NCBI RefSeq assembly: GCF_000772535.1
Contig: NZ_JSUM01000005.1
Coordinates: 55,368-119,367, forward strand
DNA from: Chelonobacter oris
Lineage (GTDB): Bacteria > Pseudomonadota > Gammaproteobacteria > Enterobacterales > Pasteurellaceae
Direction: 5' to 3'
Length of the DNA stretch: 64,000 nucleotides
The notes under the pieces: generated by a model
The model's database searches: none
What the model was told of the DNA's origin: nothing
Seen by the model: the letters and a program-made list of their open reading frames with translations, nothing else
Part shown: in pieces, positions 1 through 10,003 of the stretch
Numbering within the stretch: position 1 is the first letter of the stretch
Layout: every line of letters begins with the position of its first letter
Position numbers and translations under genes: made by a program

Positions 1-5
1 GAATA

Positions 6-389
6 TTATTTGTTATTTTTTGCTTTATAGTCGGCAATGGCGGCTTTAATCGCATCTTCCGCCAAAATGGAACAGTGAACCTTAACCGGCGGCAGCTCCA
101 ATTCTTCCGCAATCTGACTGTTTTTAATCGATCCCGCTTCGTCCAGAGATTTGCCTTTCACCCATTCGGTGATAAGCGAGCTGGATGCAATGGCAGAGCC
201 GCAACCGTAGGTTTTAAAACGGGCGTCTTCGATAATGCCGTTGTCGTCAACTTTGATTTGCAGCTGCATCACATCGCCGCAGGCCGGTGCGCCCACCATG
301 CCGCTGCCTACATTTTGCTCTTTCTTGTCGAAAGCGCCTACATTACGAGGATTCTCATAATGATCAATTACTTTTTCGCTATATGCCAT
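6..389 (-). CDS. iscU: Fe-S cluster assembly scaffold IscU
   Basis: IscU is the cytosolic scaffold on which sulfur from IscS and iron are built into [2Fe-2S] clusters before transfer to acceptor proteins. The 127-residue product has the family's usual length. It carries the three cluster-ligand cysteines C37 (GAPACGD), C63 (YGCGSA) and C106 (VHCSI), and the LPPVK motif at 99-103 recognised by the HscA chaperone in characterised homologues. It is third in the iscR-iscS-iscU order, 21 bp downstream of iscS, so it is probably cotranscribed from the IscR-controlled promoter. The rest of the isc operon (iscA, hscBA, fdx) would lie beyond the left edge. Confidence 0.97.
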   Translation of the reverse strand: MAYSEKVIDHYENPRNVGAFDKKEQNVGSGMVGAPACGDVMQLQIKVDDNGIIEDARFKTYGCGSAIASSSLITEWVKGKSLDEAGSIKNSQIAEELELPPVKVHCSILAEDAIKAAIADYKAKNNK

Positions 390-410
390 GTTATTTCTCC
401 TATTGCGCGA

Positions 411-1625
411 TTAGTGGGCAGTCCACTGCACGGTGTTCAAATCAATTCCTTCTTTAAACATATCCCATAACGGGGACAGTTCACGCAGTTTACCGACTGC
501 TTTTTTCACTAATTCAATAGTGTAGTCCACTTCTTCTTCGGTGGTGTAACGACCGATAGAGAAACGAATCGAACTGTGCGCCAATTCATCGTTCAATCCT
601 AACGCACGCAAGACATAAGACGGTTCCAAGCTGGCGGAAGTACAAGCCGAACCGGAAGAAACCGCAATATCGCTCAGCGCCATCATCAACGATTCCCCTT
701 CAACATAGTTGAAGCTGATATTCAGGTTGCCGGCGACACGCTGCTGCAACGAGCCGTTGACATGCACTTCTTCAATACCTTTCAAACCGTTATACAATCT
801 GTCACGCAACGCTTGAATGCGTGGAATTTCTGTCGCCATCTCTTCCTTGCAAATACGGTAAGCTTCGCCCATACCAACGATTTGATGCACCGGCAATGTA
901 CCGGAACGCATACCGCGCTCATGACCGCCTCCGTGTACCATCGCTTCGATCCGCACGCGCGGTTTACGGCGTACATACAAGCCGCCGATGCCTTTCGGTC
1001 CGTAGAGTTTATGGCCGGAAAACGACATCAAATCCACTTTTAATCGGCTTAAATCAATTTCAACTTTGCCGACGCTTTGGGTGGCATCGGTGTGGAACAA
1101 TACTTTCTTGGCACGACACAGTTCGCCGATTTTTTCAATATCCTGAATCACGCCGATTTCGTTGTTGACGTGCATGATGGAAACCAGAATAGTATCGTCC
1201 CGCATGGCCGCTTCCAGTTTAGCCAAGTCAATCAATCCGTCCGCTTCCGGTTCAAGATAAGTCACTTCAAATCCTTCACGCTCTAATTGACGACAGGTAT
1301 CGAGCACCGCTTTATGTTCGGTTTTACAAGTGATAATGTGTTTACCTTTGGTTTGGTAAAAATGTGCCGCCCCTTTAATCGCCAAATTATCGGATTCCGT
1401 CGCCCCGGAGGTAAACACAATCTCTCTGGAATCCGCCCCGATTAAATCGGCGATATGATTACGGGCGATATCCACCGCCTCTTCCGCCTGCCAGCCGAAA
1501 CGGTGCGAACGGGAGGCCGGATTGCCGAAAATGCCGTCATAGGTCATAAATTCCATCATTTTTTTAGCCACTCGTTCGTCCACCGGACAAGTTGCCGCGT
1601 AATCCAAATAAATTGGTAATTTCAT
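411..1625 (-). CDS. iscS: Cysteine desulfurase IscS
   Basis: PLP enzyme that takes sulfur from cysteine, giving alanine and an enzyme persulfide that feeds IscU and tRNA thiolation. The 404-residue reading from the ATG at 1625 matches the usual family length. K206 (SGHKLYG) is the PLP lysine and C328 (SSGSACTS) the persulfide cysteine. An upstream in-frame start would add 18 residues and overlap iscR. The 1625 start is preferred because AGGAG lies just upstream and [10 protein letters not shown] is the normal N terminus. It sits 46 bp downstream of iscR in the isc operon. Confidence 0.97.
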   Translation of the reverse strand: MKLPIYLDYAATCPVDERVAKKMMEFMTYDGIFGNPASRSHRFGWQAEEAVDIARNHIADLIGADSREIVFTSGATESDNLAIKGAAHFYQTKGKHIITCKTEHKAVLDTCRQLEREGFEVTYLEPEADGLIDLAKLEAAMRDDTILVSIMHVNNEIGVIQDIEKIGELCRAKKVLFHTDATQSVGKVEIDLSRLKVDLMSFSGHKLYGPKGIGGLYVRRKPRVRIEAMVHGGGHERGMRSGTLPVHQIVGMGEAYRICKEEMATEIPRIQALRDRLYNGLKGIEEVHVNGSLQQRVAGNLNISFNYVEGESLMMALSDIAVSSGSACTSASLEPSYVLRALGLNDELAHSSIRFSIGRYTTEEEVDYTIELVKKAVGKLRELSPLWDMFKEGIDLNTVQWTAH

Positions 1626-1671
1626 TTTCACTCCTGAAAAATTAACAATATCAACCGCACTTTGTTTTTCA

Positions 1672-2148
1672 TTAGGCACGATTAATGACTTGAAAGGCTT
1701 GTTGCTCCAAATGCTTTTTTAAAGCGCTGCGCTGCGTCTGCTTGTTGACCAAATCGGCAATCGTAATGCCGTTCAAAAACTCCTCGATTTCCTCACTTAA
1801 CTGCTCCCACAAAGAGTGAGTTAAACAGGTAATTCCGCCCTGGCAATTGCCTTTTCCCTTACATTTGGTCGCCGAGATGTTTTCATTCACCGCCGCAATA
1901 ATCATACCGATCGCAATTTTCTCAATCGGCATACCTAATAAATAACCACCGCCGGGGCCTCGTACACTTTTCACCAAACCGAAACGACGCAATTTGGCAA
2001 ACAATTGCTCCAAATAAGACAGTGAAATTTGCTGACGCTCTGAAATTTCAGCCAACGTAATCGGCATCTCAATTTCACCGCGTTGCGAATTGAGCGCGAT
2101 GTCCAACATTGCCGTCACGGCGTACCGCCCTTTTGATGTCAATTTCAT
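1672..2148 (-). CDS. iscR: Fe-S responsive transcriptional regulator IscR
   Basis: Rrf2-family regulator that binds a [2Fe-2S] cluster and, in that form, represses the isc operon. The 158-residue protein has an N-terminal winged helix (about 1-65) and the ligand set C96, C102, C108 with H111, the C-x5-C-x5-C-x2-H spacing of IscR. It is the first gene of the isc operon. Two tandem IscR-like sites lie directly upstream at 2189-2238, so negative autoregulation is expected. Confidence 0.96.
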   Translation of the reverse strand: MKLTSKGRYAVTAMLDIALNSQRGEIEMPITLAEISERQQISLSYLEQLFAKLRRFGLVKSVRGPGGGYLLGMPIEKIAIGMIIAAVNENISATKCKGKGNCQGGITCLTHSLWEQLSEEIEEFLNGITIADLVNKQTQRSALKKHLEQQAFQVINRA

Positions 2149-2188
2149 GTCTGTTCCTCAACGATAACCTGATAGGGTGAATTTTTTC

Positions 2189-2238
2189 ATACCAGACTAT
2201 TTTAGTCAACTTTAAACCCGACTATTTTTGTATGTTTT
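2189..2238 (-). promoter_or_regulatory. Tandem type 1 IscR operators upstream of iscR
   Basis: On the minus strand, 2189-2213 reads as a 25-bp match to the type 1 IscR consensus recalled from E. coli (about 23 of 25 positions), with the core TTGACTAAAATAGTC. The next 25 bp (2214-2238) keep only the downstream half-site well (AAAATAGTCGGG). The two abut without a spacer, 41-90 bp upstream of the iscR start, where they would cover the promoter. The position and match fit known isc autoregulation. The exact -10 and -35 were not resolved. Confidence 0.75.
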
Positions 2239-2273
2239 TGTCTATCATAGCAACAAGTCAGATCATTATTCGG

Positions 2274-2996
2274 CTAACCGCACTTTTTCTTAACGGCACT
2301 CAACATGCCCTGCAAAATATTGAGCTCGTTTTTCCGCAAGTCGGCACGGGCATACAAACGGCGCAATTTCGGCATCACACCATTGTTTTTAATAAAATCC
2401 AGCCGGCGATAAAGCTGTTCGGTTTGGTTAAAGAAAAATTCCAGCTCCTGCTGTAGCGGCTTTTCAGCGGCTTCCGCCACAAGTGCGGTTTGCGGCTGTT
2501 GCTCGAATGCCAACATTGCCATTCGAATTTCATAACTGACCAACTGCACCGCCATTGCCAGATTTAATGAAGCGTAATCCGGGTTGGCCGGAATCGAAAG
2601 GTGAAAACCGCACTTCAGTAATTCCTCATTGGTCAATCCGACACGTTCTCGCCCAAACACAATCGCTACCTTTGCGCCTGCCTGAGCATACTGTAGCGCT
2701 TGCCCGCCACAGGCGCGCGGCTCAATCGACGGAATCGACAAATGACGACTGCGCGCACTGGTGCCGATCACGAGTGAACAATCCGCCACCGCCTGATCGA
2801 AGCTGTCCACCACAACCGCACTTTGCACAATATCGTCCGCACCGGCGGCAAGTGCGGTTGCCTGCTCGTCCGGCAGCACTTTCGGCGCCACCAAATACAG
2901 TGACGACAGCCCCATGGTTTTCATCGCTCTGGCGGCAGAACCGATATTGCCGGTGTGAGAGGTTTCGATCAGTACGATACGAATATTTTGCAACAC
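2274..2996 (-). CDS. trmJ: tRNA (cytidine/uridine-32) 2'-O-methyltransferase TrmJ
   Basis: SPOUT-class methyltransferase that 2'-O-methylates nucleotide 32 of the tRNA anticodon loop using SAM. The 240-residue protein shows the family N terminus (IVLIETSHTGNIGSAARAMK) and the C-terminal knot segments FGRERVGLTNEEL and IPANPDYASLNLAMAV. The start codon is GTG at 2996, with TAAGGA a few bases upstream. An adjacent TTG is the alternative. It is read towards iscR, as in many gammaproteobacteria, and diverges from suhB. The 125 bp between trmJ and iscR contain the IscR operators. Confidence 0.93.
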   Translation of the reverse strand: MLQNIRIVLIETSHTGNIGSAARAMKTMGLSSLYLVAPKVLPDEQATALAAGADDIVQSAVVVDSFDQAVADCSLVIGTSARSRHLSIPSIEPRACGGQALQYAQAGAKVAIVFGRERVGLTNEELLKCGFHLSIPANPDYASLNLAMAVQLVSYEIRMAMLAFEQQPQTALVAEAAEKPLQQELEFFFNQTEQLYRRLDFIKNNGVMPKLRRLYARADLRKNELNILQGMLSAVKKKCG

Positions 2997-3038
2997 GATA
3001 GCTTCCTTACCTGTAGATTCGACCCATAGTATAGCATA

Positions 3039-3063
3039 ATACCCGACTGTTTTTGTGCGTTAT
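3039..3063 (+). promoter_or_regulatory. Candidate IscR-like site between trmJ and suhB
   Basis: This 25-bp stretch in the divergent trmJ/suhB spacer matches about 21 of 25 positions of the type 1 IscR consensus. The upstream half is intact (ATACCCGACTGTTTT) and the downstream half is weaker. It resembles the second operator at iscR, which also contains CCCGACT followed by a T run. Binding is inferred only from the match. It could regulate suhB, trmJ or both. Confidence 0.4.
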
Positions 3064-3175
3064 TTCAAGTAAAATTACCTCGCAATTTCGGGCTGAATTC
3101 CTTATAATGCGCCGAGTTTTGTTTCACATAACAAAATTATCCCTTTTATTTTGTTCTTTAAAATCCGGTGGAATT

Positions 3176-3979
3176 ATGAATCCAATGTTAAATATCGCCA
3201 TTCGTGCCGCACGAAGAGCGGGCAATATTATTGCCAAAGGCTACGAACGTCCTGAAAGTATCGAAACTGCAAACAAACGCCCCAATGATTATGTCACCAA
3301 TATCGACAAGGCAGCTGAAGAGGCGGTGATTGAAATCATCAGAAAATCCTACCCCGACCACACAATTATCGGTGAGGAAAGCGGTGCGCTTGAAGGCGAA
3401 AACAAAAATGTACAATGGATTATCGATCCGCTAGACGGAACAACCAACTTCGTCAAATCTTTCCCGCACTTTGCGGTTTCCATTGCTATCCGTGAAAACG
3501 GCCGTACTGAAGTCGGCGTGGTTTATGATCCGATTCGCAACGAATTGTTCACGGCTGTACGTGGTGAAGGCGCCAAATTAAACGATACCCGTCTGCGTGT
3601 GGAAAACCGCCGTGATTTGGACGGTGCAATTTTGGCAACCGGCTTCCCGTTCAAAGCCAAACAACATATGCCTGCCCATTTGAATATTATCGGTGCGTTG
3701 ATTGAAGATGCCGCAGATTTCCGCCGCAGCGGTTCTGCCGCGCTGGATCTGGCTTATGTCGCCGCTAATCGTGTCGACGGCTATTTTGAAATCGGTCTGA
3801 AACCTTGGGATTCCGCCGCCGGCGATTTACTCGTGCGTGAAGCCGGCGGTATCGTCACCGACTTTAGCGGTGGCCATAACTATTTGAAATCAGGCAATAT
3901 CGTGGCGGCTTCGCCGCGTGTCGCCAAAGCGATTTTAACCAAAATCCAACCGCACTTGACCGATACGCTGAAAAACTAA
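3176..3979 (+). CDS. suhB: Inositol-1-monophosphatase family protein SuhB
   Basis: Mg-dependent inositol monophosphatase. In E. coli SuhB also joins the ribosomal RNA antitermination complex. The 267-residue reading shows the metal ligands E67 (GEESG), D84 and D87 (IDPLDGTT) and D212 (PWDSAAGD). The ATG at 3176 is chosen because GGTGGA lies just upstream and MNPMLNIAIRAAR is the standard N terminus. The longer open frame from 3053 would run through the promoter region. It diverges from trmJ and converges on mreD. Confidence 0.95.
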   Translation: MNPMLNIAIRAARRAGNIIAKGYERPESIETANKRPNDYVTNIDKAAEEAVIEIIRKSYPDHTIIGEESGALEGENKNVQWIIDPLDGTTNFVKSFPHFAVSIAIRENGRTEVGVVYDPIRNELFTAVRGEGAKLNDTRLRVENRRDLDGAILATGFPFKAKQHMPAHLNIIGALIEDAADFRRSGSAALDLAYVAANRVDGYFEIGLKPWDSAAGDLLVREAGGIVTDFSGGHNYLKSGNIVAASPRVAKAILTKIQPHLTDTLKN

Positions 3980-3992
3980 TCAATACAAAACG

Positions 3993-4011
3993 GGGTGAAA
4001 TCCATTCACCC
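3993..4011. terminator. Hairpin between convergent suhB and mreD
   Basis: A 7-bp stem (GGGTGAA/TTCACCC) with a 5-nt loop lies 13 bp after the suhB stop and 8 bp before the mreD stop. It could end transcription from both sides. There is no strong T run, so the call rests on the hairpin and its position. Confidence 0.5.
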
Positions 4012-4019
4012 TGTTCAAT

Positions 4020-4508
4020 TCATCTCAAATGAAACTTACGCCGCAATGTCCGCAGCAATAAAAAGACCCACGGCCATAAAACCCCGCTGATCACCGCACC
4101 GATCAATTCCTGCGAATTAAAACGGGCACTGTGCATAAACAGCTCGATCAGGAAGATAATAATATGGATCGTCACCACCGAAACAATCACCAAAATACTT
4201 TGCAGCCACAGCGACAAATTGCGTAATACCAGATGGTTGGAGGCAATCAGGTAGGCAAACAACGATAATACCAATGCGTGTACGCCTAAAATCGAGCCGA
4301 GACTCAAATCCCAAATCAAGCCGACGACGAACGCCCAACCGATACTGATTTTATTCGGAATCGCCAGCACCCAATAAAGTAATACCAACACCAGCCAAGA
4401 CGGTCTGAATCCCTGAAACTCGGATGACCAAGGAGTAATTTCCATCACCAGCGCAACCAGAAAAGTGCAGGCAACCATTAATGACTGAATCAGCCAATTT
4501 CCGCGCAT
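4020..4508 (-). CDS. mreD: Rod shape-determining protein MreD
   Basis: Inner-membrane member of the elongasome that links MreB and MreC to cell-wall synthesis. The 162-residue protein is strongly hydrophobic with about five membrane segments (WLIQSLMVACTFLVALVM at the N terminus and LIGAVISGVLWPWVFLLL near the end), normal for MreD. Its ATG shares one base with the mreC stop codon, suggesting translational coupling. It is the last gene of mreBCD and faces suhB. Confidence 0.93.
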   Translation of the reverse strand: MRGNWLIQSLMVACTFLVALVMEITPWSSEFQGFRPSWLVLVLLYWVLAIPNKISIGWAFVVGLIWDLSLGSILGVHALVLSLFAYLIASNHLVLRNLSLWLQSILVIVSVVTIHIIIFLIELFMHSARFNSQELIGAVISGVLWPWVFLLLRTLRRKFHLR

Positions 4509-5557
4509 TATTGATCACCTCCGGTTAAAGAATCCTGTTGCTGCTGATTGGCATCGGCCGGTTCCGGCTCTGTTTGACCTATGGCATTATCCTCTTCCTG
4601 ATTAGGATTAATCGTCTCTTTGATATTTCTACCCGCATTACTCGGTGTCAACAATTCGTCCTGTCGGGTAGAAAGACGCTGTCTGACGGCATTACGTACA
4701 TCTTCCGGTGAAAGCGATTGCGCGCGGTGCAGTTCGTCGTTGATCGGCCACAGCAACAACAGATAACGCAGCCGCTCCAGTGACGCCAACGGTTTTGCGG
4801 TGATCACCGCAAAATAATTTTGTTTGTCGGTGGAAACCGAATCGACAATCGCAACCGGATAGCCTTCCGGAAAACGTCCGCCCAAACCGGAGGTTACCAA
4901 GAGATCACCTTGAACAATATCAACCGAATGCGGCACGTTATCCAACTGTAATTCATCGCCTCTGCCTGTGCCGCTGGCAATCAAACGCACGTCATTGCGC
5001 AACACTTGCAGCGGAATCGAATGGGTAACATCCGTGATTAACAAAACCCGACTGGTATTCGCGCCGACTGACGTCACCTGTCCGACCACGCCTTTTTCAT
5101 CGATCACCGGCTGGCCGACAAATACGCCGTCACGACTGCCTTGATTAATCACCACTTGCTGACGATAAATATCGGTTTCTGCGGTTAAGACTTCCGCAAT
5201 TTTTTTATATTCGTCATAACGCAACGGGGAATTGAGCAACAAGCGCAAACGCTGGTTTTCCACTTTCAGCTGATCCAGCAGCAACAAATCCGCATTTTTT
5301 TCACGCAATTGCGCTTTCAACACTCGGTTTTCAATCTGTAATTTAGACGTATCCGCTAAATTATCGGAAACCCCGTCCAGCACAGAACGGGGAATATTGG
5401 CAAAATAGAAGATGCCGCTGATGGACGTTTCCATCAGGCTGCGCAGTTGGATCATGCCGCTGTTGCGCCCGTCGCCGATCATCAACAGAACAGACGCTAC
5501 AATCGCCATAATTAAACGGATTCCTAAAGGGGGAGCTTTAGAAAAAATAGGTTTCAT
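4508..5557 (-). CDS. mreC: Rod shape-determining protein MreC
   Basis: Periplasmic scaffold anchored by one N-terminal membrane helix (about residues 12-35) that joins MreB/MreD to the RodA-PBP2 synthase. The 349-residue protein has a coiled-coil stretch (about 75-110, with leucine and glutamate repeats), then the beta domain typical of MreC (VVINQGSRDGVFVGQPV). The last 60 residues are Gln/Glu/Pro rich and probably disordered. It follows mreB after an 84-bp gap that contains a terminator-like hairpin, and it couples to mreD. Confidence 0.95.
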   Translation of the reverse strand: MKPIFSKAPPLGIRLIMAIVASVLLMIGDGRNSGMIQLRSLMETSISGIFYFANIPRSVLDGVSDNLADTSKLQIENRVLKAQLREKNADLLLLDQLKVENQRLRLLLNSPLRYDEYKKIAEVLTAETDIYRQQVVINQGSRDGVFVGQPVIDEKGVVGQVTSVGANTSRVLLITDVTHSIPLQVLRNDVRLIASGTGRGDELQLDNVPHSVDIVQGDLLVTSGLGGRFPEGYPVAIVDSVSTDKQNYFAVITAKPLASLERLRYLLLLWPINDELHRAQSLSPEDVRNAVRQRLSTRQDELLTPSNAGRNIKETINPNQEEDNAIGQTEPEPADANQQQQDSLTGGDQ

Positions 5558-5570
5558 GCCGTTACGCTTA

Positions 5571-5605
5571 AAAAAGTTGCGGTTTTAACATCGGGCTAAA
5601 ACCGC
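5571..5605 (-). terminator. Attenuator-like hairpin between mreB and mreC
   Basis: Read on the minus strand after mreB, a 9-bp stem (GCGGTTTTA/TAAAACCGC, arms 5597-5605 and 5579-5587) is followed within a few bases by six T. The outer arm contains an uptake-sequence core. A partial terminator here would make mreB more abundant than mreC and mreD, in keeping with its role as a polymer. Readthrough is inferred, not shown. Confidence 0.6.
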
Positions 5606-5641
5606 ACTTGTGAAAATAAAGGGTGTTTTCAGTGCGACAAA

Positions 5642-6691
5642 TCAGTCGTCACTGAAAATATCGCCGCCATGCATATCGATCATATCCAATGCTTCACCGC
5701 CGCCACGCGCCACGCAAGTCAACGGATCTTCCGCTACGATAACCGGCACGCCGGATTCTCTGGACAACAACGTATCGATATTCGGCATTAACGCCCCGCC
5801 GCCGGTCAGTACCATACCGCGCTCGAAAATATCCGCAGCCAATTCCGGCGGGCAAGATTCAAGTGCGGTACGCACGGCGGTAACGATGCCGCTCAACGGT
5901 TGCTGAATGGCTTCCAAAACGTCACGTGAAGTTAGCTTAAAGCTACGCGGTGCGCCCTCTGCCAGATTGTGACCGTGTACTTCGATCTCTTTCACTTCAT
6001 CATCATTTTCGATAAAAGCGGTGCCGATTTCCTGCTTGATCCGCTCGGCTGTCGCTTCACCGATAGATGAGCCGAATGTGCGACGCACATAGGCGATGAT
6101 CGCTTCATCAAAACGATCGCCGCCAATACGAACAGAAGAGGAATACACGACACCGTTCAATGAGATCACGGCAACTTCGGTCGTTCCGCCGCCGATATCA
6201 ATCACCATTGAACCCGTTGCCGTCGAAACCGGCAATTTGGCGCCGATAGCCGCCGCCATCGGCTCTTCGATTAAATAGACTTCCCGTGCGCCCGCCCCGA
6301 TTGCCGATTCTTTGATGGCGCGGCGTTCGACCTGAGTTGCGCCCGCCGGCACGCACACTAATACGCGCGGGCTGGGACGCATGAAATTATTACGGTGAAC
6401 TTGTTTGATAAAATACTGCAACATTTTTTCAGTAACAAAGAAATCGGCGATAACGCCGTCCTTCATCGGGCGAATTGCGGCAATGCTTTTCGGCGTGCGT
6501 CCCAACATCATTTTGGCTTCACGTCCGACAGCGGCAATACTTTTTAATGAGCCGACACGATCCTGGCGAATCGCCACCACTGAAGGTTCGTCCAACACAA
6601 TGCCTTGACCTTTAACATAAATTAACGTGTTGGCAGTGCCTAAATCAATAGACAAGTCATTGGAAAACAGACCACGAATTTTTTTAAACAT
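5642..6691 (-). CDS. mreB: Rod shape-determining protein MreB (bacterial actin)
   Basis: ATP-binding actin homologue that polymerises under the inner membrane and guides lateral wall synthesis. The 349-residue protein has family length. Nucleotide-binding segments are [11 protein letters not shown] near residue 16, [15 protein letters not shown] in the middle and [12 protein letters not shown] near 290. It is first in the mreBCD operon and is followed by the attenuator-like hairpin at 5571-5605. Confidence 0.97.
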   Translation of the reverse strand: MFKKIRGLFSNDLSIDLGTANTLIYVKGQGIVLDEPSVVAIRQDRVGSLKSIAAVGREAKMMLGRTPKSIAAIRPMKDGVIADFFVTEKMLQYFIKQVHRNNFMRPSPRVLVCVPAGATQVERRAIKESAIGAGAREVYLIEEPMAAAIGAKLPVSTATGSMVIDIGGGTTEVAVISLNGVVYSSSVRIGGDRFDEAIIAYVRRTFGSSIGEATAERIKQEIGTAFIENDDEVKEIEVHGHNLAEGAPRSFKLTSRDVLEAIQQPLSGIVTAVRTALESCPPELAADIFERGMVLTGGGALMPNIDTLLSRESGVPVIVAEDPLTCVARGGGEALDMIDMHGGDIFSDD

Positions 6692-6990
6692 AATAATTCC
6701 GATTAGACTAAAGAGGGTTAAGCCGAGATAGGCGAAAAAATTGTGCTAAATGTATCAAAAAGCGGGCTGTTCCACAACTTGAAATTGGAAGCAATTAAAC
6801 ACCCGACAGTATTTCATCGCCCTAAAATTTATTGGCGAAGTCTCGGTTTATCCTTATATCACCGTCCTTCGACTTCGCTCAAACAGCGGTTGAGCAAAGC
6901 CGAATAACGAGGGCGGCGCATAATTAAAGCCTTACTGTTTGCTCTTAATGATGACTATATCATCAAGCTGCTGCGTAAACCGCACTTTAG
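6692..6990. other. 299-bp non-coding gap between mreB and uvrA with an inverted repeat
   Basis: No gene is supported here. The stretch should contain the mreB promoter (minus strand) and the uvrA 3' end. Its main structure is an imperfect 15-bp inverted repeat, arms 6868-6882 and 6890-6904 (TTCGACTTCGCTCAA and its near complement, two mismatches) around a 7-nt loop. The repeat does not resemble the uptake sequence and has no adjoining T run. An uptake sequence lies at the edge of uvrA. Confidence 0.6.
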
Positions 6991-9840
6991 CTACTTTTTA
7001 GCTAAAATCGGCGCCAAGAAACGTGCAGTGTGGGATTCTTGAGATTTAACCAACTGTTCCGGCGTTCCCTGTGCGATAATCTGTCCGCCGCCGTCGCCGC
7101 CTTCCGGGCCGAGATCGATAATCCAGTCGGCGGTTTTAATGACGTCCAAATTGTGCTCAATCACCACAATCGTATTGCCTTGATCGCGCAGGCGGTGCAA
7201 TACGCCGAGCAACTGTTTAATGTCGGCAAAATGCAAGCCTGTTGTCGGCTCGTCCAAAATATACAGGGTTTTGCCGGTATCCCGTTTGGACAGCTCCGTT
7301 GCCAGTTTAACCCGTTGCGCCTCGCCGCCGGACAGCGTGGTCGAAGACTGCCCCAGACGGATATAGGATAATCCGACATCCATCAATGTTTGCAGTTTTC
7401 TGGCTATCATCGGTACTGCCGAGAAAAATGCCAACGCTTCTTCCACCGTCATTTCCAAAATTTGATGAATGGTTTTGCCTTTATAGCGAATTTCCAAGGT
7501 TTCACGATTATAGCGTTTGCCTTTACAGTGATCACAAGGCACATAAACATCCGGCAAAAAGTGCATTTCCACTTTGATCACGCCGTCTCCCTGACACGCT
7601 TCACAGCGTCCGCCACGCACGTTAAAACTAAAGCGCCCCGGATTATAACCTCTCGCCCTTGCTTCCGGCACACCGGCAAACAGTTCGCGGATCGGGGTAA
7701 ACAAGCCGGTATAGGTTGCCGGATTGGAACGCGGTGTCCGCCCGATAGGGCTTTGGTCAATATCGATCACTTTATCGAAATGCCCCAGCCCGTCAATACT
7801 ATCGTAAGGGGCGACATGAGTATTGTCCGCCCGATTGAGGGCATTTTGTGCCAGCGGAAATAACGTATCGTTGATTAATGTCGATTTTCCCGAACCGGAT
7901 ACGCCGGTGATACAGGTAAACAAACCGACCGGAATCGACAAATCGACATTTTTCAGGTTATTGCCGCGTGCGCCTTTCAAGCTTAACCATTTCGCCTTAT
8001 TGACTTTAGTACGCTTTTTCGGAATCTCTATCCGCTCTTCGCCGGAGAGATATTTGCCGGTCAGGGAAGCACTGTTGTTCATCAACTCTTCCGCCGTACC
8101 GCTGGCAACCACTTCTCCGCCGTGTACACCTGCACCGGGGCCAATATCGATAATATGATCGGCCGCCATAATCGCATCTTCGTCATGCTCGACCACAATC
8201 ACGGTGTTACCCAGATCACGCAAGTGAATCAGGGTTTTCAATAAGCGCTCGTTATCTCGTTGATGCAACCCGATCGACGGCTCGTCGAGCACGTACATCA
8301 CGCCGACCAAGCCCGCACCGATTTGGCTGGCGAGCCGAATCCGCTGCGCTTCCCCCCCCGACAGGGTTTCGGCAGAGCGTGAAAGAGAAAGATAATTCAG
8401 CCCGACATTCACCAGAAACGACAACCGCTCTTTGATCTCTTTCAAAATTTTTTCCGCAATTTGCGCCCGTTGTCCGCTTAAGCGCAGGGTTTCGAAAAAG
8501 TTCAATGCATTACCGATACTGCGTTCCGCCACATTCGGCAGGTTAAATTGTTCGATAAAGACATGGCGGGCCTCCGTTCGCAAACGTGAGCCGCCGCATG
8601 ACGTGCAAGGTCGGGTACTAATATTTTTCGCCAATTCCTCACGAACCGCCGTCGATTCGGTTTCTTTGTAACGGCGCGCCATATTATTCAAAATGCCTTC
8701 AAACGGATGACGACGTAAGGTGATGTCGCCGCGATCATTGACATATTGAAATTCAATCTCTTCTTCGCCCGAACCGTTCAGCACCACCGCTTGAATCGCT
8801 TGCGGCAACGCTTCAAACGGTTGGTGAATATCAAAACCGTAGTGTTTGGCGAGGGACGATAACATTTGGAAATAGTAAAAATTACGCCGATCCCAGCCTT
8901 TAATCGCGCCGTTTGCCAAAGAAATCGACGGATTCTGGATCACCAGTTTTTCATCAAAATATTGCTGCACGCCCAAACCGTCACAGCTAGGACAAGCGCC
9001 TGCGGGGTTGTTAAACGAAAACAGGCGCGGCTCCAGCTCCGCCACCGAATACCCACAATGCGGGCAGGCAAAATTTGAAGAAAACAGCAATTCTTCCGAT
9101 GTCGCGCCGCTGCCGCTATTTTCGCCGTCCATCGGCGCCACCACCACCGTGCCGCCCGACAACTCAAGTGCGGTTTCAAACGACTCCGCCAGCCGGCTGG
9201 CCAAATCCGACCGCACTTTGAAACGGTCGATCACCACCTCAATGGTGTGTTTTTTCTGTAATTCCAATGTCGGCGGATCGGACAAGTCACAAATTTCACC
9301 GTCGATTCTGGCACGGATAAAACCTTGCGCCGCAATATTTTCCAATAGTTTGATATGTTCGCCTTTGCGCTCTTTCACCACCGGCGCCAACAACATCATT
9401 TTGCTGCCTTCCGGCAACTCCAGCACTTTATCCACCATTTGGCTGATCGTTTGCGCCGCCAGCGGCACATCATGGGTCGGACAACGCGGCTCGCCGACAC
9501 GGGCAAACAACAGCCGCAAGTAATCATAAATTTCGGTAATCGTGCCGACGGTAGAACGCGGATTATGCGAAGTGGATTTTTGTTCGATAGAAATCGCAGG
9601 CGACAGCCCTTCGATATGATCGACATCGGGCTTTTCCATCAGCGATAAAAACTGGCGGGCATAGGCCGAAAGCGATTCCACATAGCGCCGTTGCCCTTCC
9701 GCATATAACGTATCGAATGCCAGTGAGGATTTGCCGGATCCCGATAATCCGGTAATCACCACCAGTTTGTCGCGCGGAATGGTCAGGTCGATATTTTTTA
9801 AATTATGGGTACGCGCACCGCGAACCTCAATCTTATCCAT
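6991..9840 (-). CDS. uvrA: Excinuclease ABC subunit UvrA
   Basis: Damage-recognition ATPase of nucleotide excision repair that loads UvrB on lesions. The 949-residue protein has two ABC modules. The first Walker A is GLSGSGKSS at 31-39 and the second is [13 protein letters not shown] around 640. Each module has an LSGGEAQR signature, and zinc-finger cysteines appear in [15 protein letters not shown] and [16 protein letters not shown]. Length matches characterised UvrA. It diverges from ssb, with a shared LexA box between them. Confidence 0.98.
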   Translation of the reverse strand: MDKIEVRGARTHNLKNIDLTIPRDKLVVITGLSGSGKSSLAFDTLYAEGQRRYVESLSAYARQFLSLMEKPDVDHIEGLSPAISIEQKSTSHNPRSTVGTITEIYDYLRLLFARVGEPRCPTHDVPLAAQTISQMVDKVLELPEGSKMMLLAPVVKERKGEHIKLLENIAAQGFIRARIDGEICDLSDPPTLELQKKHTIEVVIDRFKVRSDLASRLAESFETALELSGGTVVVAPMDGENSGSGATSEELLFSSNFACPHCGYSVAELEPRLFSFNNPAGACPSCDGLGVQQYFDEKLVIQNPSISLANGAIKGWDRRNFYYFQMLSSLAKHYGFDIHQPFEALPQAIQAVVLNGSGEEEIEFQYVNDRGDITLRRHPFEGILNNMARRYKETESTAVREELAKNISTRPCTSCGGSRLRTEARHVFIEQFNLPNVAERSIGNALNFFETLRLSGQRAQIAEKILKEIKERLSFLVNVGLNYLSLSRSAETLSGGEAQRIRLASQIGAGLVGVMYVLDEPSIGLHQRDNERLLKTLIHLRDLGNTVIVVEHDEDAIMAADHIIDIGPGAGVHGGEVVASGTAEELMNNSASLTGKYLSGEERIEIPKKRTKVNKAKWLSLKGARGNNLKNVDLSIPVGLFTCITGVSGSGKSTLINDTLFPLAQNALNRADNTHVAPYDSIDGLGHFDKVIDIDQSPIGRTPRSNPATYTGLFTPIRELFAGVPEARARGYNPGRFSFNVRGGRCEACQGDGVIKVEMHFLPDVYVPCDHCKGKRYNRETLEIRYKGKTIHQILEMTVEEALAFFSAVPMIARKLQTLMDVGLSYIRLGQSSTTLSGGEAQRVKLATELSKRDTGKTLYILDEPTTGLHFADIKQLLGVLHRLRDQGNTIVVIEHNLDVIKTADWIIDLGPEGGDGGGQIIAQGTPEQLVKSQESHTARFLAPILAKK

Positions 9841-9874
9841 AAGTTTTTCTCAATTATTGTGCAAATTTGGAATG

Positions 9875-9913
9875 ATTATCGCACAAATAAAAAAACTGTG
9901 TAAATATCCAGTA
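9875..9913 (-). promoter_or_regulatory. uvrA promoter and LexA (SOS) box shared with ssb
   Basis: A LexA-type box at 9894-9913 has CTG at 9896-9898 and CAG at 9909-9911 separated by ten bases, the CTG-N10-CAG rule, with flanking TA at the right end. On the minus strand a uvrA promoter can be read as TTTACA (9899-9904), 18 bp, GATAAT (9875-9880). The -35 hexamer lies inside the LexA box, so LexA would block polymerase directly. E. coli has the same arrangement between uvrA and ssb. Confidence 0.75.
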
Positions 9914-10003
9914 TCTTTTTTATTTTAAAGGATGATTTTTTTTTGATTTTCAGGCAACATATAACACGATAACGAACAAGCTATAACATTAAAAGAGGAT
10001 ACT

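Noticed and set aside
75..470. Open frame of 131 codons antisense to iscU/iscS
   Set aside because: It runs opposite conserved iscU and iscS coding sequence and has no family features.
2555..3001. 148-codon plus-strand frame opposite trmJ
   Set aside because: Shadow of trmJ, with Arg/Pro/Ser-rich composition typical of antisense reading.
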